From: Anadara kagoshimensis
Taxonomy: Eukaryota; Mollusca; Bivalvia; Arcoida; Arcidae
Direction of reading: 5' to 3'
Length of the DNA stretch: 64,000 nt
Assembly (NCBI GenBank): GCA_021292105.1
Contig: CM037870.1
Coordinates: 22,770,424 to 22,834,423 of the forward strand
Positions 52,010 to 64,000 of the stretch are shown here, piece after piece (within the stretch, counting starts at the first letter, position 1; each line of letters opens with the position of its first letter). The notes beneath the pieces are model-generated. The model had not been told where the DNA came from, made no database searches, and saw nothing but the letters and a program-made list of their open reading frames with translations. The position numbers and the translations under genes were made by a program.

Positions 52010-53841
52010 CCGGTAACCGGAACCACCTAACACAGGCTACAATCAAGTACACCTACTTGACGGTAACCGGAACCACCTAACTCAGGCTACAATCAAGTAC
52101 AGCTACTTGACGGTAACCAGAAGCACCTAACTCAGGCTACAATCAAGTACACCTACTTGACGGTAACCAGAACCACCTAACCCAGGCTACAATCAAGTAC
52201 CGCTACTTGACGATAGACAGAACCACCTTACACTAGCTACAATCAAGTATAGCTACTTGACGGTAGACAGAACCACCTAACACGGGCTACAATCAAGTAC
52301 AACTACCTTACGGTAGATTAACCAACTTACACGGGCTACAATCAATACAGCTAATTGACGGTACACAGAACCACCTTACACAGGGTACAATCAAGTATAG
52401 CTACTTGACGGTAACCAGAACCACCTTACACAGGCTACAATCAAGTACAGCTAATTGACAGTAGACAGAACTACCCTACACTGGCTACAATCAAGTACCG
52501 CTACTTGACTGTAACCAGGACCGCCTAATACTGACTTCAATCAAGTACAGCTACTTGACGGTAACCAGAACCACCTTACATAGGCTACAATGAAGTAGAG
52601 CTACTTTAATGGTGAACCACCTAACATAGGCTTCAATCAAATACAATTACATGACGGTAACCAGACACACCTTACATAGGCTACAATCAATCAGCTACAT
52701 GATGGTAACCAGAACCAAATAACTTTGGCTACAATTAAGTACAGCTACTTGACGGTAACCAGAACTACCTAACTTTGGCTACAATTCAGTACACCTACTT
52801 AACGGTAGACAGAACCACCTTACACAGGCTACAATCAAGTACAGCTACTTAACGGTAACCAGAACCACCTTACACAGACTACAATCAAGTACAGCTACTT
52901 GACGGTAACCAGAACCACCTAACACGAGCTACCATCAAGTACAGCTACCTGACGGTAACCAGAACCACCTAACTCAGGCTACAATCAAGTACAGCTACTT
53001 GACGGTAACCAGAACCACCTAACTCAGGCTACAATCAAGTACACCTACTTGACGGTAACCAGAACCACATAACTCAGGCTACAATCAAGTACACCTACTT
53101 GACGGTAACCGGAACCACCTAACTCAGGCTACAATCAAGTACAGCTACTTGACGGTAACCAGAAGCACCTAACTCAGGCTACAATCAAGTACACCTACTT
53201 GACGGTAACTAGAACCACCTAACTCAGGCTACAATCAAGTACCTCTACTTGACGATAGACAGAACCACCTTACACTAGCTACAATCAAGTATAGCTACTT
53301 GACGGTAGACAGAACCACCTAACACGGGCTACAATCAAGTACAACTACCTTACGGTAGATAAAACCAACTTACACGGGCTACAATCAAGTACATCTACTT
53401 TACGGTAGACAGAACCACCTAACACGGGCTACAACCAAGTATAGCTACTTGACGGTAACCAGAATCACCTTACACAGGCTACAGTCAATTACAGCTAATT
53501 GACGGTAGACAGAACCACCTAACTTTGGCTACAATTAAGTACAGCTACTTGACGGTAGACAGAACCACCTAACTTTGGCTACAATTAAGTACACCTACTT
53601 GACGGTAGACAGAACCACCTTACACAGGCTACAATCAAGTACAGCTACTTGACGGTAGACAGAATCACCTTACACGGGCTACAATCAAGTACCGCTACTT
53701 GACGGTAGAAAGAACCACGTTACACGGGCTACAATCAAGTATAGCTACTTGACGGTAGACAGAACCACCTTACACGGGCTACAATCAAGTACACCTACTT
53801 TACGGTAACCAGAACCAACTAACTTTTTCTACAATTAAGTA
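52010..53841 (+). repeat. 50-bp minisatellite block 21 (alpha start, T2 end)
   Basis: About 37 monomers in the block 7 order. One base is lost in the compensated stem monomer (caatacagctaattg, near 52,345). Confidence 0.95.
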
Positions 53842-54865
53842 CAGTTATTTGACAGAGAACAGACACTTTAATTAGCTACATCTACTTGATAATAGCCGGA
53901 TCCTAAGATGGACAGATCACATTGAAATACAGTTATTTTATCCTCGGGTGAACTGTAGAAAATATCGAGGTTACAGTTATAGCAATGTTAATCCAAATCA
54001 GAATAGGAAAACTGCTCAGTTTATTAATTTATACAATAAATAGGAACGCGTGATGAATAAGTGTCCTGTTGTCAACAATTAAATTTTCAGTATTTTAGTC
54101 GTATTTTATTGGAAATAAATTAATAAACCAAAATATTAAATCTAGATATTTATATCAAAAAATTAAATTTTAAATACTAAATATAAAATCATTCAAAATA
54201 GAAATGCTATAATCGTGAAAAGTAACAACAAAGGTAATGTATCATTTCAAAACACCACAACTAAGTTGGTTTAGGGTCTTATTTAAACACAAGACATTTC
54301 TGACTTTGTCAGTAATTCCTTCTCGTGTTGTTCTGGGTGTTATCATATAGACGATAGTATCACTCGGGTACAGCAAACACTGTCGGAGTAATCTCCGATG
54401 TGAACTGAGAAGGTGGCTTGATTAGTCAAGTAACGATCTTACGATCTACAATGTCCTTCCGGGGACACCCCTCTCCTAATTCTAGACCCTGATCAACTTT
54501 ACTAGCTGTTGCAGCACCAGTCTTCAATTAACAGGTGACTCTAGCAACAGGCATAGCTAACCTGAAGTCATCTCATATTGATGTTGCCAGAAAGTTTAAT
54601 AGACCATTAAACTAAATTCCAGAGATACTAAGTGTACATATTGTTGATAACAGTAAGCCTAGTACTATCCAAAGGAATAATTCATATATTGGTGTATTGT
54701 AAGAACATCGACTTACAAAGCACTTCACATCAAGATCATTTGTCTTATTTATGCTTCATTTTAAATCATAATATTTTAGTAGATTTTTTAAAAATCACAC
54801 TTTTGAAAACATTAACACATAAGAGTTTACAAATAAAATTGTTCTCAAATAACCAAAGAAACTTG
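53842..54865 (+). repeat. 1-kb spacer copy 21
   Basis: 1,024 bp. Lost c in tctagaccctgatc and lost t in the 3' t-run, so the recurrent short frame reads 84 codons into the block. Has the C variant and atttGtct. Confidence 0.95.
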
Positions 54866-56348
54866 CCGGTAACCGGAACCACCTAACACAGGCTACAATC
54901 AAGTACAGCTACTTGACGGTACACAGAACCACCTTACACAGGCTACAATCAAGTACAGCTACTTGACGGTAACCAGAACCACCTAACACGAGCTACAATC
55001 AAGTACAGCTACCTGACGGTAACCAGAACCACCTAACTCAGGCTACAATCAAGTACAGCTACTTGACGGTAACCAGAACCACCTAACTCAGGCTACAATC
55101 AAGTACACCTACTTGACGGTAACCAGAACCACATAACTCAGGCTACAATCAAGTACACCTACTTGACGGTAACCGGAACCACCTAACTCAGGCTACAATC
55201 AAGTACAGCTACTTGACGGTAACCAGAAGCACCTAACTCAGGCTACAATCAAGTACCGCTGCTTGACGATAGACAGAACCACCTTACACTAGCTACAATC
55301 AAGTATAGCTACTTGACGGTAGACAGAACCACCTAACACGGGCTACAATCAAGTACACCTACTTGACGGTAACCAGAACCACATAACTCAGGCTACAATC
55401 AATTACACCTACTTGACGGTAACCGGAACCACCTAACTCAGGCTACAATCAAGTACAGCTACTTGACGGTAACCAGAAGCACCTAACTCAGGCTACAATC
55501 AAGTACACCTACTTGACGGTAACTAGAACCACCTAACTCAGGCTACAATCAAGTACCTCTACTTGACGATAGACAGAACCACCTTACACTAGCTACAATC
55601 AAGTATAGCTACTTGACGGTAGACAGAACCACCTAACACGGGCTACAATCAAGTACAACTACCTTACGGTAGATAGAACCAACTTACACGGGCTACAATC
55701 AAGTACATCTACTTTACGGTAGACAGAACCACCTAACACGGGCTACAACCAAGTATAGCTACTTGACGGTAACCAGAATCATTACACAGGCTACAGTCAA
55801 TTACAGCTAATTGACGGTAGACAGAACCACCTAACTTTGGCTACAATTAAGTACAGCTACTTGACGGTAGACAGAACCACCTAACTTTGGCTACAATTAA
55901 GTACACCTACTTGACGGTAGACAGAACCACCTAACTTTGGCTACAATAAGTACAGCTACTTGACGGTAGACAGAACAACCTAACTTTGGCTACAATTAAG
56001 TACCTAATTGACGGTAGACAGAACAACCTAACTTTGGCTACAATTAAGTACAGCTACTTGACGGTAGACAGAACCACCTAACTTTGGCTACAATTAAGTA
56101 CCTACTTGACGGTAGACAGAACCACCTTACACAGGCTACAATCAAGTACAGCTACTTGACGGTAGACAGAATCACCTTACACGGGCTACAATCAAGTACC
56201 GCTACTTGACGGTAGAAAGAACCACGTTACACGGGCTACAATCAAGTATAGCTACTTGACGGTAGACAGAACCACCTTACACGGGCTACAATCAAGTACA
56301 CCTACTTTACGGTAACCAGAACCAACTAACTTTTTCTACAATTAAGTA
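54866..56348 (+). repeat. 50-bp minisatellite block 22 (beta start, T2 end)
   Basis: About 30 monomers. Beta series, then six ctttgg monomers at about 55,820-56,090, more than in most blocks. Three lack bases in or beside the stem loop (caataagtacagct, gtacctaattg, gtacctacttg). Confidence 0.95.
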
Positions 56349-57375
56349 CAGTTATTTGACAGAGAACAGACACTTTAATTAGCTACATCTACTTGATAAT
56401 AGCCGGATCCTAAGATGGACAGATCACATTGAAATACAGTTATTTTATCCTCGGGTGAACTGTAGAAAAATATCGAGGTTACAGTTATAGCAATGTTAAT
56501 CCAAATCAGAATAGGAAAACTGCTCAGTTTATTAATTTATACAATAAATAGGAACGCGTGATGAATAAGTGTCCTGTTGTCAACAATTAAATTTTCAGTA
56601 TTTTAGTCGTATTTTATTGGAAATAAATTAATAAACCAAAATATTAAATCTAGATATTTATATCAAAAAATTAAATTTTAAATACTAAATATAAAATCAT
56701 TCAAAATAGAAATGCTATAATCGTGAAAAGTAACAAAAAAGGTAATGTATCATTTCAAAACACCACAACTAAGTTGGTTTAGGGTCTTATTTAAACACAA
56801 GACATTTCTGACTTTGTCAGTAATTCCTTCTCGTGTTGTTCTGGGTGTTATCATATAGACGATAGTATCACTCGGGTACAGCAAACACTGTCGGAGTAAT
56901 CTCCGATGTGAACTGAGAAGGTGGCTTGATTAGTCAAGTAACGATCTTACGATCTACAATGTCCTTCCGGGGACACCCCTCTCCTAATTCTAGACCCCTG
57001 ATCAACTTTACTAGCTGTTGCAGCACCAGTCTTCAATTAACAGGTGACTCTAGCAACAGGCATAGCTAACTTGAAGTCATCTCATATTGATGTTGCCAGA
57101 AAGTTTAATAGACCATTAAACTAAATTCCAGAGATACTAAGTGTACATATTGTTGATAACAGTAAGCCTAGTACTATCCAAAGGAATAATTCATATATTG
57201 GTGTATTGTAAGAACATCGACTTACAAAGCACTTCACATCAAGATCATTTATCTTATTTATGCTTCATTTTAAATCATAATATTTTAGTAGATTTTTTTA
57301 AAAATCACACTTTTGAAAACATTAACACATAAGAGTTTACAAATAAAATTGTTCTCAAATAACCAAAGAAACTTG
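56349..57375 (+). repeat. 1-kb spacer copy 22
   Basis: 1,027 bp. Carries aacTtgaag and one extra a in gtagaaaaatatc. Has gatcac, aacaaAaaagg and atttAtct. Confidence 0.95.
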
Positions 57376-58603
57376 CCGGTAACCGGAACCACCTAACACA
57401 GGCTACAATCAAGTACACCTACTTGACGGTAACCGGAACCACCTAACTCAGGCTACAATCAAGTACAGCTACTTGACGGTAACCAGAAGCACCTAACTCA
57501 GGCTACAATCAAGTACACCTACTTGACGGTAACCAGAACCACCTAACCCAGGCTACAATCAAGTACCGCTACTTGACGATAGACAGAACCACCTTACACT
57601 AGCTACAATCAAGTATAGCTACTTGACGGTAGACAGAACCACCTAACACGGGCTACAATCAAGTACAACTACCTTACGGTAGATTAACCAACTTACACGG
57701 GCTACAATCAATTACAGCTAATTGACGGTACACAGAACCACCTTACACAGGGTACAATCAAGTATAGCTACTTGGTAACCAGAACCACCTTACACAGGCT
57801 ACAATCAAGTACAGCTAATTGACAGTAGACAGAACTACCCTACACTGGCTACAATCAAGTACCGCTACTTGACTGTAACCAGGACCGCCTAATACTGACT
57901 TCAATCAAGTACAGCTACTTGACGGTAACCAGAACCACCTTACATAGGCTACAATGAAGTAGAGCTACTTTAATGGTGAACCACCTAACATAGGCTTGAA
58001 TCAAATACAATTACATGACGGTAACCAGACACACCTTACATAGGCTACAATCAATCAGCTACATGATGGTAACCAGAACCAAATAACTTTGGCTACAATT
58101 AAGTACAGCTACTTGACGGTAACCAGAACTACCTAACTTTGGCTACAATTCAGTACACCTACTTAACGGTAGACAGAACCACCTACACAGGCTACAATCA
58201 AGTACAGCTACTTAACGGTAACCAGAACCACCTTACACAGACTACAATCAAGTACAGCTACTTAACGGTAACCAGAACCACCTTACACAGGCTACAATCA
58301 AGTACAGCTACTTACGGTAACCAGAACCACCTAACTTTGGCTACAATTAAGTACACCTACTTGACGGTAGACAGAACCACCTTACACAGGCTACAATCAA
58401 GTACAGCTACTTGACGGTAGACAGAATCACCTTACACGGGCTACAATCAAGTACCGCTACTTGACGGTAGAAAGAACCACGTTACACGGGCTACAATCAA
58501 GTATAGCTACTTGACGGTAGACAGAACCACCTTACACGGGCTACAATCAAGTACACCTACTTTACGGTAACCAGAACCAACTAACTTTTTCTACAATTAA
58601 GTA
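57376..58603 (+). repeat. 50-bp minisatellite block 23 (alpha start, T1 end)
   Basis: About 25 monomers in the block 15 order with a few lost bases (ctacttggtaacc, ccacctacacag, ctacttacgg). The losses keep one frame open for 91 codons from 58,139. This is a chance effect, as the corresponding monomers in blocks 15 and 24 contain stops. Confidence 0.95.
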
Positions 58604-59616
58604 CAGTTATTTGACAGAGAACAGACACTTTAATTAGCTACATCTACTTGATAATAGCCGGATCCTAAGATGGACAGATACATTGAAATACAGTTATTTT
58701 ATCCTCGGGTGAACTGTAGAAAATATCGAGGTTACAGTTATAGCAATGTTAATCCAAATAGGCTGCTCAGTTTATTAATTTATACAATAAATAGGAACGC
58801 GTGATGAATAAGTGTCCTGTTGTCAACAATTAAATTTTCAGTATTTTAGTCGTATTTTATTGGAAATAAATTAATAAACCAAAATATTAAATCTAGATAT
58901 TTATATCAAAAATTAAATTTTAAATACTAAATATAAAATCATTCAAAATAGAAATGCTATAATCGTGAAAAGTAACAAAAAGGTAATGTATCATTTCAAA
59001 ACACCACAACTAAGTTGGTTTAGGGTCTTATTTAAACACAAGACATTTCTGACTTTGTCAGTAATTCCTTCTCGTGTTGTTCTGGGTGTTATCATATAGA
59101 CGATAGTATCACTCGGGTACAGCAAACACTGTCGGAGTAATCTCCGATGTGAACTGAGAAGGTGGCTTGATTAGTCAAGTAACGATCTTACGATCTACAA
59201 TGTCCTTCCGGGGACACCCCTCTCCTAATTCTAGACCCCTGATCAACTTTACTAGCTGTTGCAGCACCAGTCTTCAATTAACAGGTGACTCTAGCAACAG
59301 GCATAGCTAACCTGAAGTCATCTCATATTGATGTTGCCAGAAAGTTTAATAGACCATTAAACTAAATTCCAGAGATACTAAGTGTACATATTGTTGATAA
59401 CAGTAAGCCTAGTACTATCCAAAGGAATAATTCATATATTGGTGTATTGTAAGAACATCGACTTACAAAGCACTTCACATCAAGATCATTTATCTTATTT
59501 ATGCTTCATTTTAAATCATAATATTTTAGTAGATTTTTTTAAAAATCACACTTTTGAAAACATTAACACATAAGAGTTTACAAATAAAATTGTTCTCAAA
59601 TAACCAAAGAAACTTG
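58604..59616 (+). repeat. 1-kb spacer copy 23 (small deletion)
   Basis: 1,013 bp. Two nearby losses (6 and 4 bp) turn the stretch after aatccaaat into aggctgctcag at about 58,757-58,770. One base is lost in acagatacattg, where a T1-following spacer would have gattac. Has atttAtct. Confidence 0.95.
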
Positions 59617-60849
59617 CCGGTAACCGGAACCACCTAACACAGGCTACAATCAAGTACACCTACTTGACGGTAACCGGAACCACCTAACTCAGGCTACAAT
59701 CAAGTACAGCTACTTGACGGTAACCAGAAGCACCTAACTCAGGCTACAATCAAGTACACCTACTTGACGGTAACCAGAACCACCTAACCCAGGCTACAAT
59801 CAAGTACCGCTACTTGACGATAGACAGAACCACCTTACACTAGCTACAATCAAGTATAGCTACTTGACGGTAGACAGAACCACCTAACACGGGCTACAAT
59901 CAAGTACAACTACCTTACGGTAGATTAACCAACTTACACGGGCTACAATCAATTACAGCTAATTGACGGTACACAGAACCACCTTACACAGGGTACAATC
60001 AAGTATAGCTACTTGACGGTAACCAGAACCACCTTACACAGGCTACAATCAAGTACAGCTAATTGACAGTAGACAGAACTACCCTACACTGGCTACAATC
60101 AAGTACCGCTACTTGACTGTAACCAGGACCGCCTAATACTGACTTCAATCAAGTACAGCTACTTGACGGTAACCAGAACCACCTTACATAGGCTACAATG
60201 AAGTAGAGCTACTTTAATGGTGAACCACCTAACATAGGCTTCAATCAAATACAATTACATGACGGTAACCAGACACACCTTACATAGGCTACAATCAATC
60301 AGCTACATGATGGTAACCAGAACCAAATAACTTTGGCTACAATTAAGTACAGCTACTTGACGGTAACCAGAACTACCTAACTTTGGCTACAATTCAGTAC
60401 ACCTACTTAACGGTAGACAGAACCACCTTACACAGGCTACAATCAAGTACAGCTACTTAACGGTAACCAGAACCACCTTACACAGACTACAATCAAGTAC
60501 AGCTACTTAACGGTAACCAGAACCACCTTACACAGGCTACAATCAAGTACAGCTACTTTACGGTAACCAGAACCACCTAACTTTGGCTACAATTAAGTAC
60601 ACCTACTTGACGGTAGACAGAACCACCTTACACAGGCTACAATCAAGTACAGCTACTTGACGGTAGACAGAATCACCTTACACGGGCTACAATCAAGTAC
60701 CGCTACTTGACGGTAGAAAGAACCACGTTACACGGGCTACAATCAAGTATAGCTACTTGACGGTAGACAGAACCACCTTACACGGGCTACAATCAAGTAC
60801 ACCTACTTTACGGTAACCAGAACCAACTAACTTTTTCTACAATTAAGTA
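59617..60849 (+). repeat. 50-bp minisatellite block 24 (alpha start, T1 end)
   Basis: About 25 monomers in the block 15 order, but with the ggcttCaatcaaa form of the shortened run that otherwise accompanies T2 blocks. Confidence 0.95.
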
Positions 60850-61861
60850 CAGTTATTTGACAGAGAACAGACACTTTAATTAGCTACATCTACTTGATAA
60901 TAGCCGGATCCTAAGATGGACAGATTACATTGAAATACAGTTATTTTATCCTCGGGTGAACTGTAGAAAATATCGAGGTTACAGTTATAGCAATGTTAAT
61001 CCAAACTGCTCAGTTTATTAATTTATACAATAAATAGGAACGCGTGATGAATAAGTGTCCTGTTGTCAACAATTAAATTTTCAGTATTTTAGTCGTATTT
61101 TATTGGAAATAAATTAATAAACCAAAATATTAAATCTAGATATTTATATCAAAAAATTAAATTTTAAATACTAAATATAAAATCATTCAAAATAGAAATG
61201 CTATAATCGTGAAAAGTAACAAAAAAGGTAATGTATCATTTCAAAACACCACAACTAAGTTGGTTTAGGGTCTTATTTAAACACAAGACATTTCTGACTT
61301 TGTCAGTAATTCCTTCTCGTGTTGTTCTGGGTGTTATCATATAGACGATAGTATCACTCGGGTACAGCAAACACTGTCGGAGTAATCTCCGATGTGAACT
61401 GAGAAGGTGGCTTGATTAGTCAAGTAACGATCTTACGATCTACAATGTCCTTCCGGGGACACCCCTCTCCTAATTCTAGACCCCTGATCAACTTTACTAG
61501 CTGTTGCAGCACCAGTCTTCAATTAACAGGTGACTCTAGCAACAGGCATAGCTAACCTGAAGTCATCTCATATTGATGTTGCCAGAAAGTTTAATAGACC
61601 ATTAAACTAAATTCCAGAGATACTAAGTGTACATATTGTTGATAACAGTAAGCCTAGTACTATCCAAAGGAATAATTCATATATTGGTGTATTGTAAGAA
61701 CATCGACTTACAAAGCACTTCACATCAAGATCATTTATCTTATTTATGCTTCATTTTAAATCATAATATTTTAGTAGATTTTTTTAAAAATCACACTTTT
61801 GAAAACATTAACACATAAGAGTTTACAAATAAAATTGTTCTCAAATAACCAAAGAAACTTG
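60850..61861 (+). repeat. 1-kb spacer copy 24 (small deletion)
   Basis: 1,012 bp. A 14-bp loss joins aatccaaa directly to ctgctcag at about 61,004. The loss overlaps the pair of losses in copy 23 but has different ends. Has gattac and atttAtct. Confidence 0.95.
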
Positions 61862-63840
61862 CCGGTAACCGGAACCACCTAACACAGGCTACAATCAAGT
61901 ACACCTACTTGACGGTAACCGGAACCACCTAACTCAGGCTACAATCAAGTACAGCTACTTGACGGTAACCAGAAGCACCTAACTCAGGCTACAATCAAGT
62001 ACACCTACTTGACGGTAACCAGAACCACCTAACCCAGGCTACAATCAAGTACCGCTACTTGACGATAGACAGAACCACCTTACACTAGCTACAATCAAGT
62101 ATAGCTACTTGACGGTAGACAGAACCACCTAACACGGGCTACAATCAAGTACAACTACCTTACGGTAGATTAACCAACTTACACGGGCTACAATCAATTA
62201 CAGCTAATTGACGGTACACAGAACCACCTTACACAGGGTACAATCAAGTATAGCTACTTGACGGTAACCAGAACCACCTTACACAGGCTACAATCAAGTA
62301 CAGCTAATTGACAGTAGACAGAACTACCCTACACTGGCTACAATCAAGTACCGCTACTTGACTGTAACCAGGACCGCCTAATACTGACTTCAATCAAGTA
62401 CAGCTACTTGACGGTAACCAGAACCACCTTACATAGGCTACAATGAAGTAGAGCTACTTTAATGGTGAACCACCTAACATAGGCTTCAATCAAATACAAT
62501 TACATGACGGTAACCAGACACACCTTACATAGGCTACAATCAATCAGCTACATGATGGTAACCAGAACCAAATAACTTTGGCTACAATTAAGTACAGCTA
62601 CTTGACGGTAACCAGAACTACCTAACTTTGGCTACAATTCAGTACACCTACTTGACGGTAACCGGAACCACCTAACTCAGGCTACAATCAAGTACAGCTA
62701 CTTGACGGTAACCAGAAGCACCTAACTCAGGCTACAATCAAGTACCGCTGCTGACGATAGACAGAACCACCTTACACTAGCTACAATCAAGTATAGCTAC
62801 TTGACGGTAGACAGAACCACCTAACACGGGCTACAATCAAGTACACCTACTTGACGGTAACCAGAACCACATAACTCAGGCTACAATCAATTACACCTAC
62901 TTGACGGTAACCGGAACCACCTAACTCAGGCTACAATCAAGTACAGCTACTTGACGGTAACCAGAAGCACCTAACTCAGGCTACAATCAAGTACACCTAC
63001 TTGACGGTAACTAGAACCACCTAACTCAGGCTACAATCAAGTACCTCTACTTGACGATAGACAGAACCACCTTACACTAGCTACAATCAAGTATAGCTAC
63101 TTGACGGTAGACAGAACCACCTAACACGGGCTACAATCAAGTACAACTACCTTACGGTAGATAGAACCAACTTACACGGGCTACAATCAAGTACATCTAC
63201 TTTACGGTAGACAGAACCACCTAACACGGGCTACAACCAAGTATAGCTACTTGACGGTAACCAGAATCACCTTACACAGGCTACAGTCAATTACAGCTAA
63301 TTGACGGTAGACAGAACCACCTAACTTTGGCTACAATTAAGTACAGCTACTTGACGGTAGACAGAACCACCAACTTTGGCTACAATTAAGTACAGCTACT
63401 TGACGGTAGACAGAACCACCTAACTTGGCTACAATTAAGTACAGCTACTTGACGGTAGACAGAACCACCTAACTTGGCTACAATTAAGTACAGCTAATTG
63501 ACGGTAGACAGAACAACCTAACTTTGGCTACAATTAAGTACAGCTACTTGACGGTAGACAGAACCACCTAACTTTGGCTACAATTAAGTACACCTACTTG
63601 ACGGTAGACAGAACCACCTTACACAGGCTACAATCAAGTACAGCTACTTGACGGTAGACAGAATCACCTTACACGGGCTACAATCAAGTACCGCTACTTG
63701 ACGGTAGAAAGAACCACGTTACACGGGCTACAATCAAGTATAGCTACTTGACGGTAGACAGAACCACCTTACACGGGCTACAATCAAGTACACCTACTTT
63801 ACGGTAACCAGAACCAACTAACTTTTTCTACAATTAAGTA
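61862..63840 (+). repeat. 50-bp minisatellite block 25 (alpha start, T2 end)
   Basis: About 40 monomers. After the shortened run, the aattcagtacacct monomer passes at 62,641-62,660 from the T1-bound series (expected cttaacggtagac) to the beta series (cttgacggtaaccgg). The T2 end holds six ctttgg monomers (63,320-63,580), three with small losses (accaactttgg, taacttggc twice). Confidence 0.95.
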
Positions 63841-64000
63841 CAGTTATTTGACAGAGAACAGACACTTTAATTAGCTACATCTACTTGATAATAGCCGGAT
63901 CCTAAGATGGACAGATCACATTGAAATACAGTTATTTTATCCTCGGGTGAACTGTAGAAAATATCGAGGTTACAGTTATAGCAATGTTAATCCAAATCAG
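63841..64000 (+). repeat. 1-kb spacer copy 25 (cut by window edge)
   Basis: First 160 bp only: decayed monomers and the BamHI site, with gatcac as expected after a T2 block. The satellite clearly continues beyond the window. Confidence 0.95.

Larger units (their letters stand above)
1..64000. repeat. Higher-order satellite locus spanning the whole window
   Basis: The entire window alternates between blocks of a 50-bp minisatellite and a conserved spacer of about 1.02 kb. All 25 spacers and 25 blocks have the same orientation. Nothing interrupts the pattern: there is no transposon, retroelement, gene or foreign insert. The locus runs off both edges, so its full size is unknown. The spacing recalls rDNA intergenic spacers or subtelomeric and centromeric complex satellites, but no rRNA gene and no simple telomere repeat are present to decide between them. 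The repeat family itself is not one I recognise. Confidence 0.97.

Noticed and set aside
58139-58414. 91-codon frame through block 23
   Set aside because: It runs through 50-bp monomers, which shift frame each repeat, and stays open only because of a few lost bases. Corresponding monomers in blocks 15 and 24 are closed.

Overview
The window is a single tandem-repeat locus of eukaryotic satellite type. It has no recognisable protein gene, rRNA, tRNA or transposon. No reading frame exceeds 91 codons, and the recurrent short frames are copied along with the repeat. The base composition, the kilobase-scale nested repeats and the absence of genes point to a eukaryotic heterochromatic, subtelomeric or centromere-like region. 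The sequence alone does not let me name the organism or phylum.

The layout has two nested levels. Level 1 is a minisatellite with a 50-bp monomer. Its core is a 7-bp inverted repeat around a 4-base loop (TCAAGTA-CAGC-TACTTGA), followed by cggtaacc/cggtagac, agaaccacc, a variable tail (taacaca, taactca, ttacacg, taacttt) and ggctacaa. About 785 monomers lie in 25 blocks of 0.74 to 2.83 kb, roughly 39 kb in total. Level 2 is a spacer of about 1.02 kb that is not internally tandem and separates every pair of blocks. There are 24 complete copies and one copy cut by the right edge. Each spacer begins with decayed monomers carrying one BamHI and usually one MluI site. An AT-rich tract follows, then a segment with four short perfect hairpins, then a second AT-rich stretch ending at the palindrome CCGGTAACCGG where the next block starts. 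Spacer-to-spacer distance runs from 1.75 to 3.86 kb, set almost entirely by block length.

The blocks follow a small grammar. A block starts as alpha (second monomer cacct, then ccggaacc) or beta (second monomer cagct, then gtacacag). It may carry a run of shortened monomers (36 and 48 bp). It ends as T1 (cttaacgg, cttaacgg, ctttacgg series) or T2 (ctacagtcaatta, then ctttgg monomers). Single-base variants in the spacer are linked to the grammar of the neighbouring block. Some stretches show a two-spacer super-repeat of about 6.2 kb (17,167 to 29,523, and again 44,822 to 50,986). Visible crossovers, duplications of whole numbers of monomers and a local dimer expansion show how the array evolves.

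Copies 2 and 3 near the left end are the most divergent, and the rest are strongly homogenised. Clusters of single-base indels near 39.7-41.5, 43.9-45.6 and 48.3-49.5 kb look like uncorrected long-read errors.
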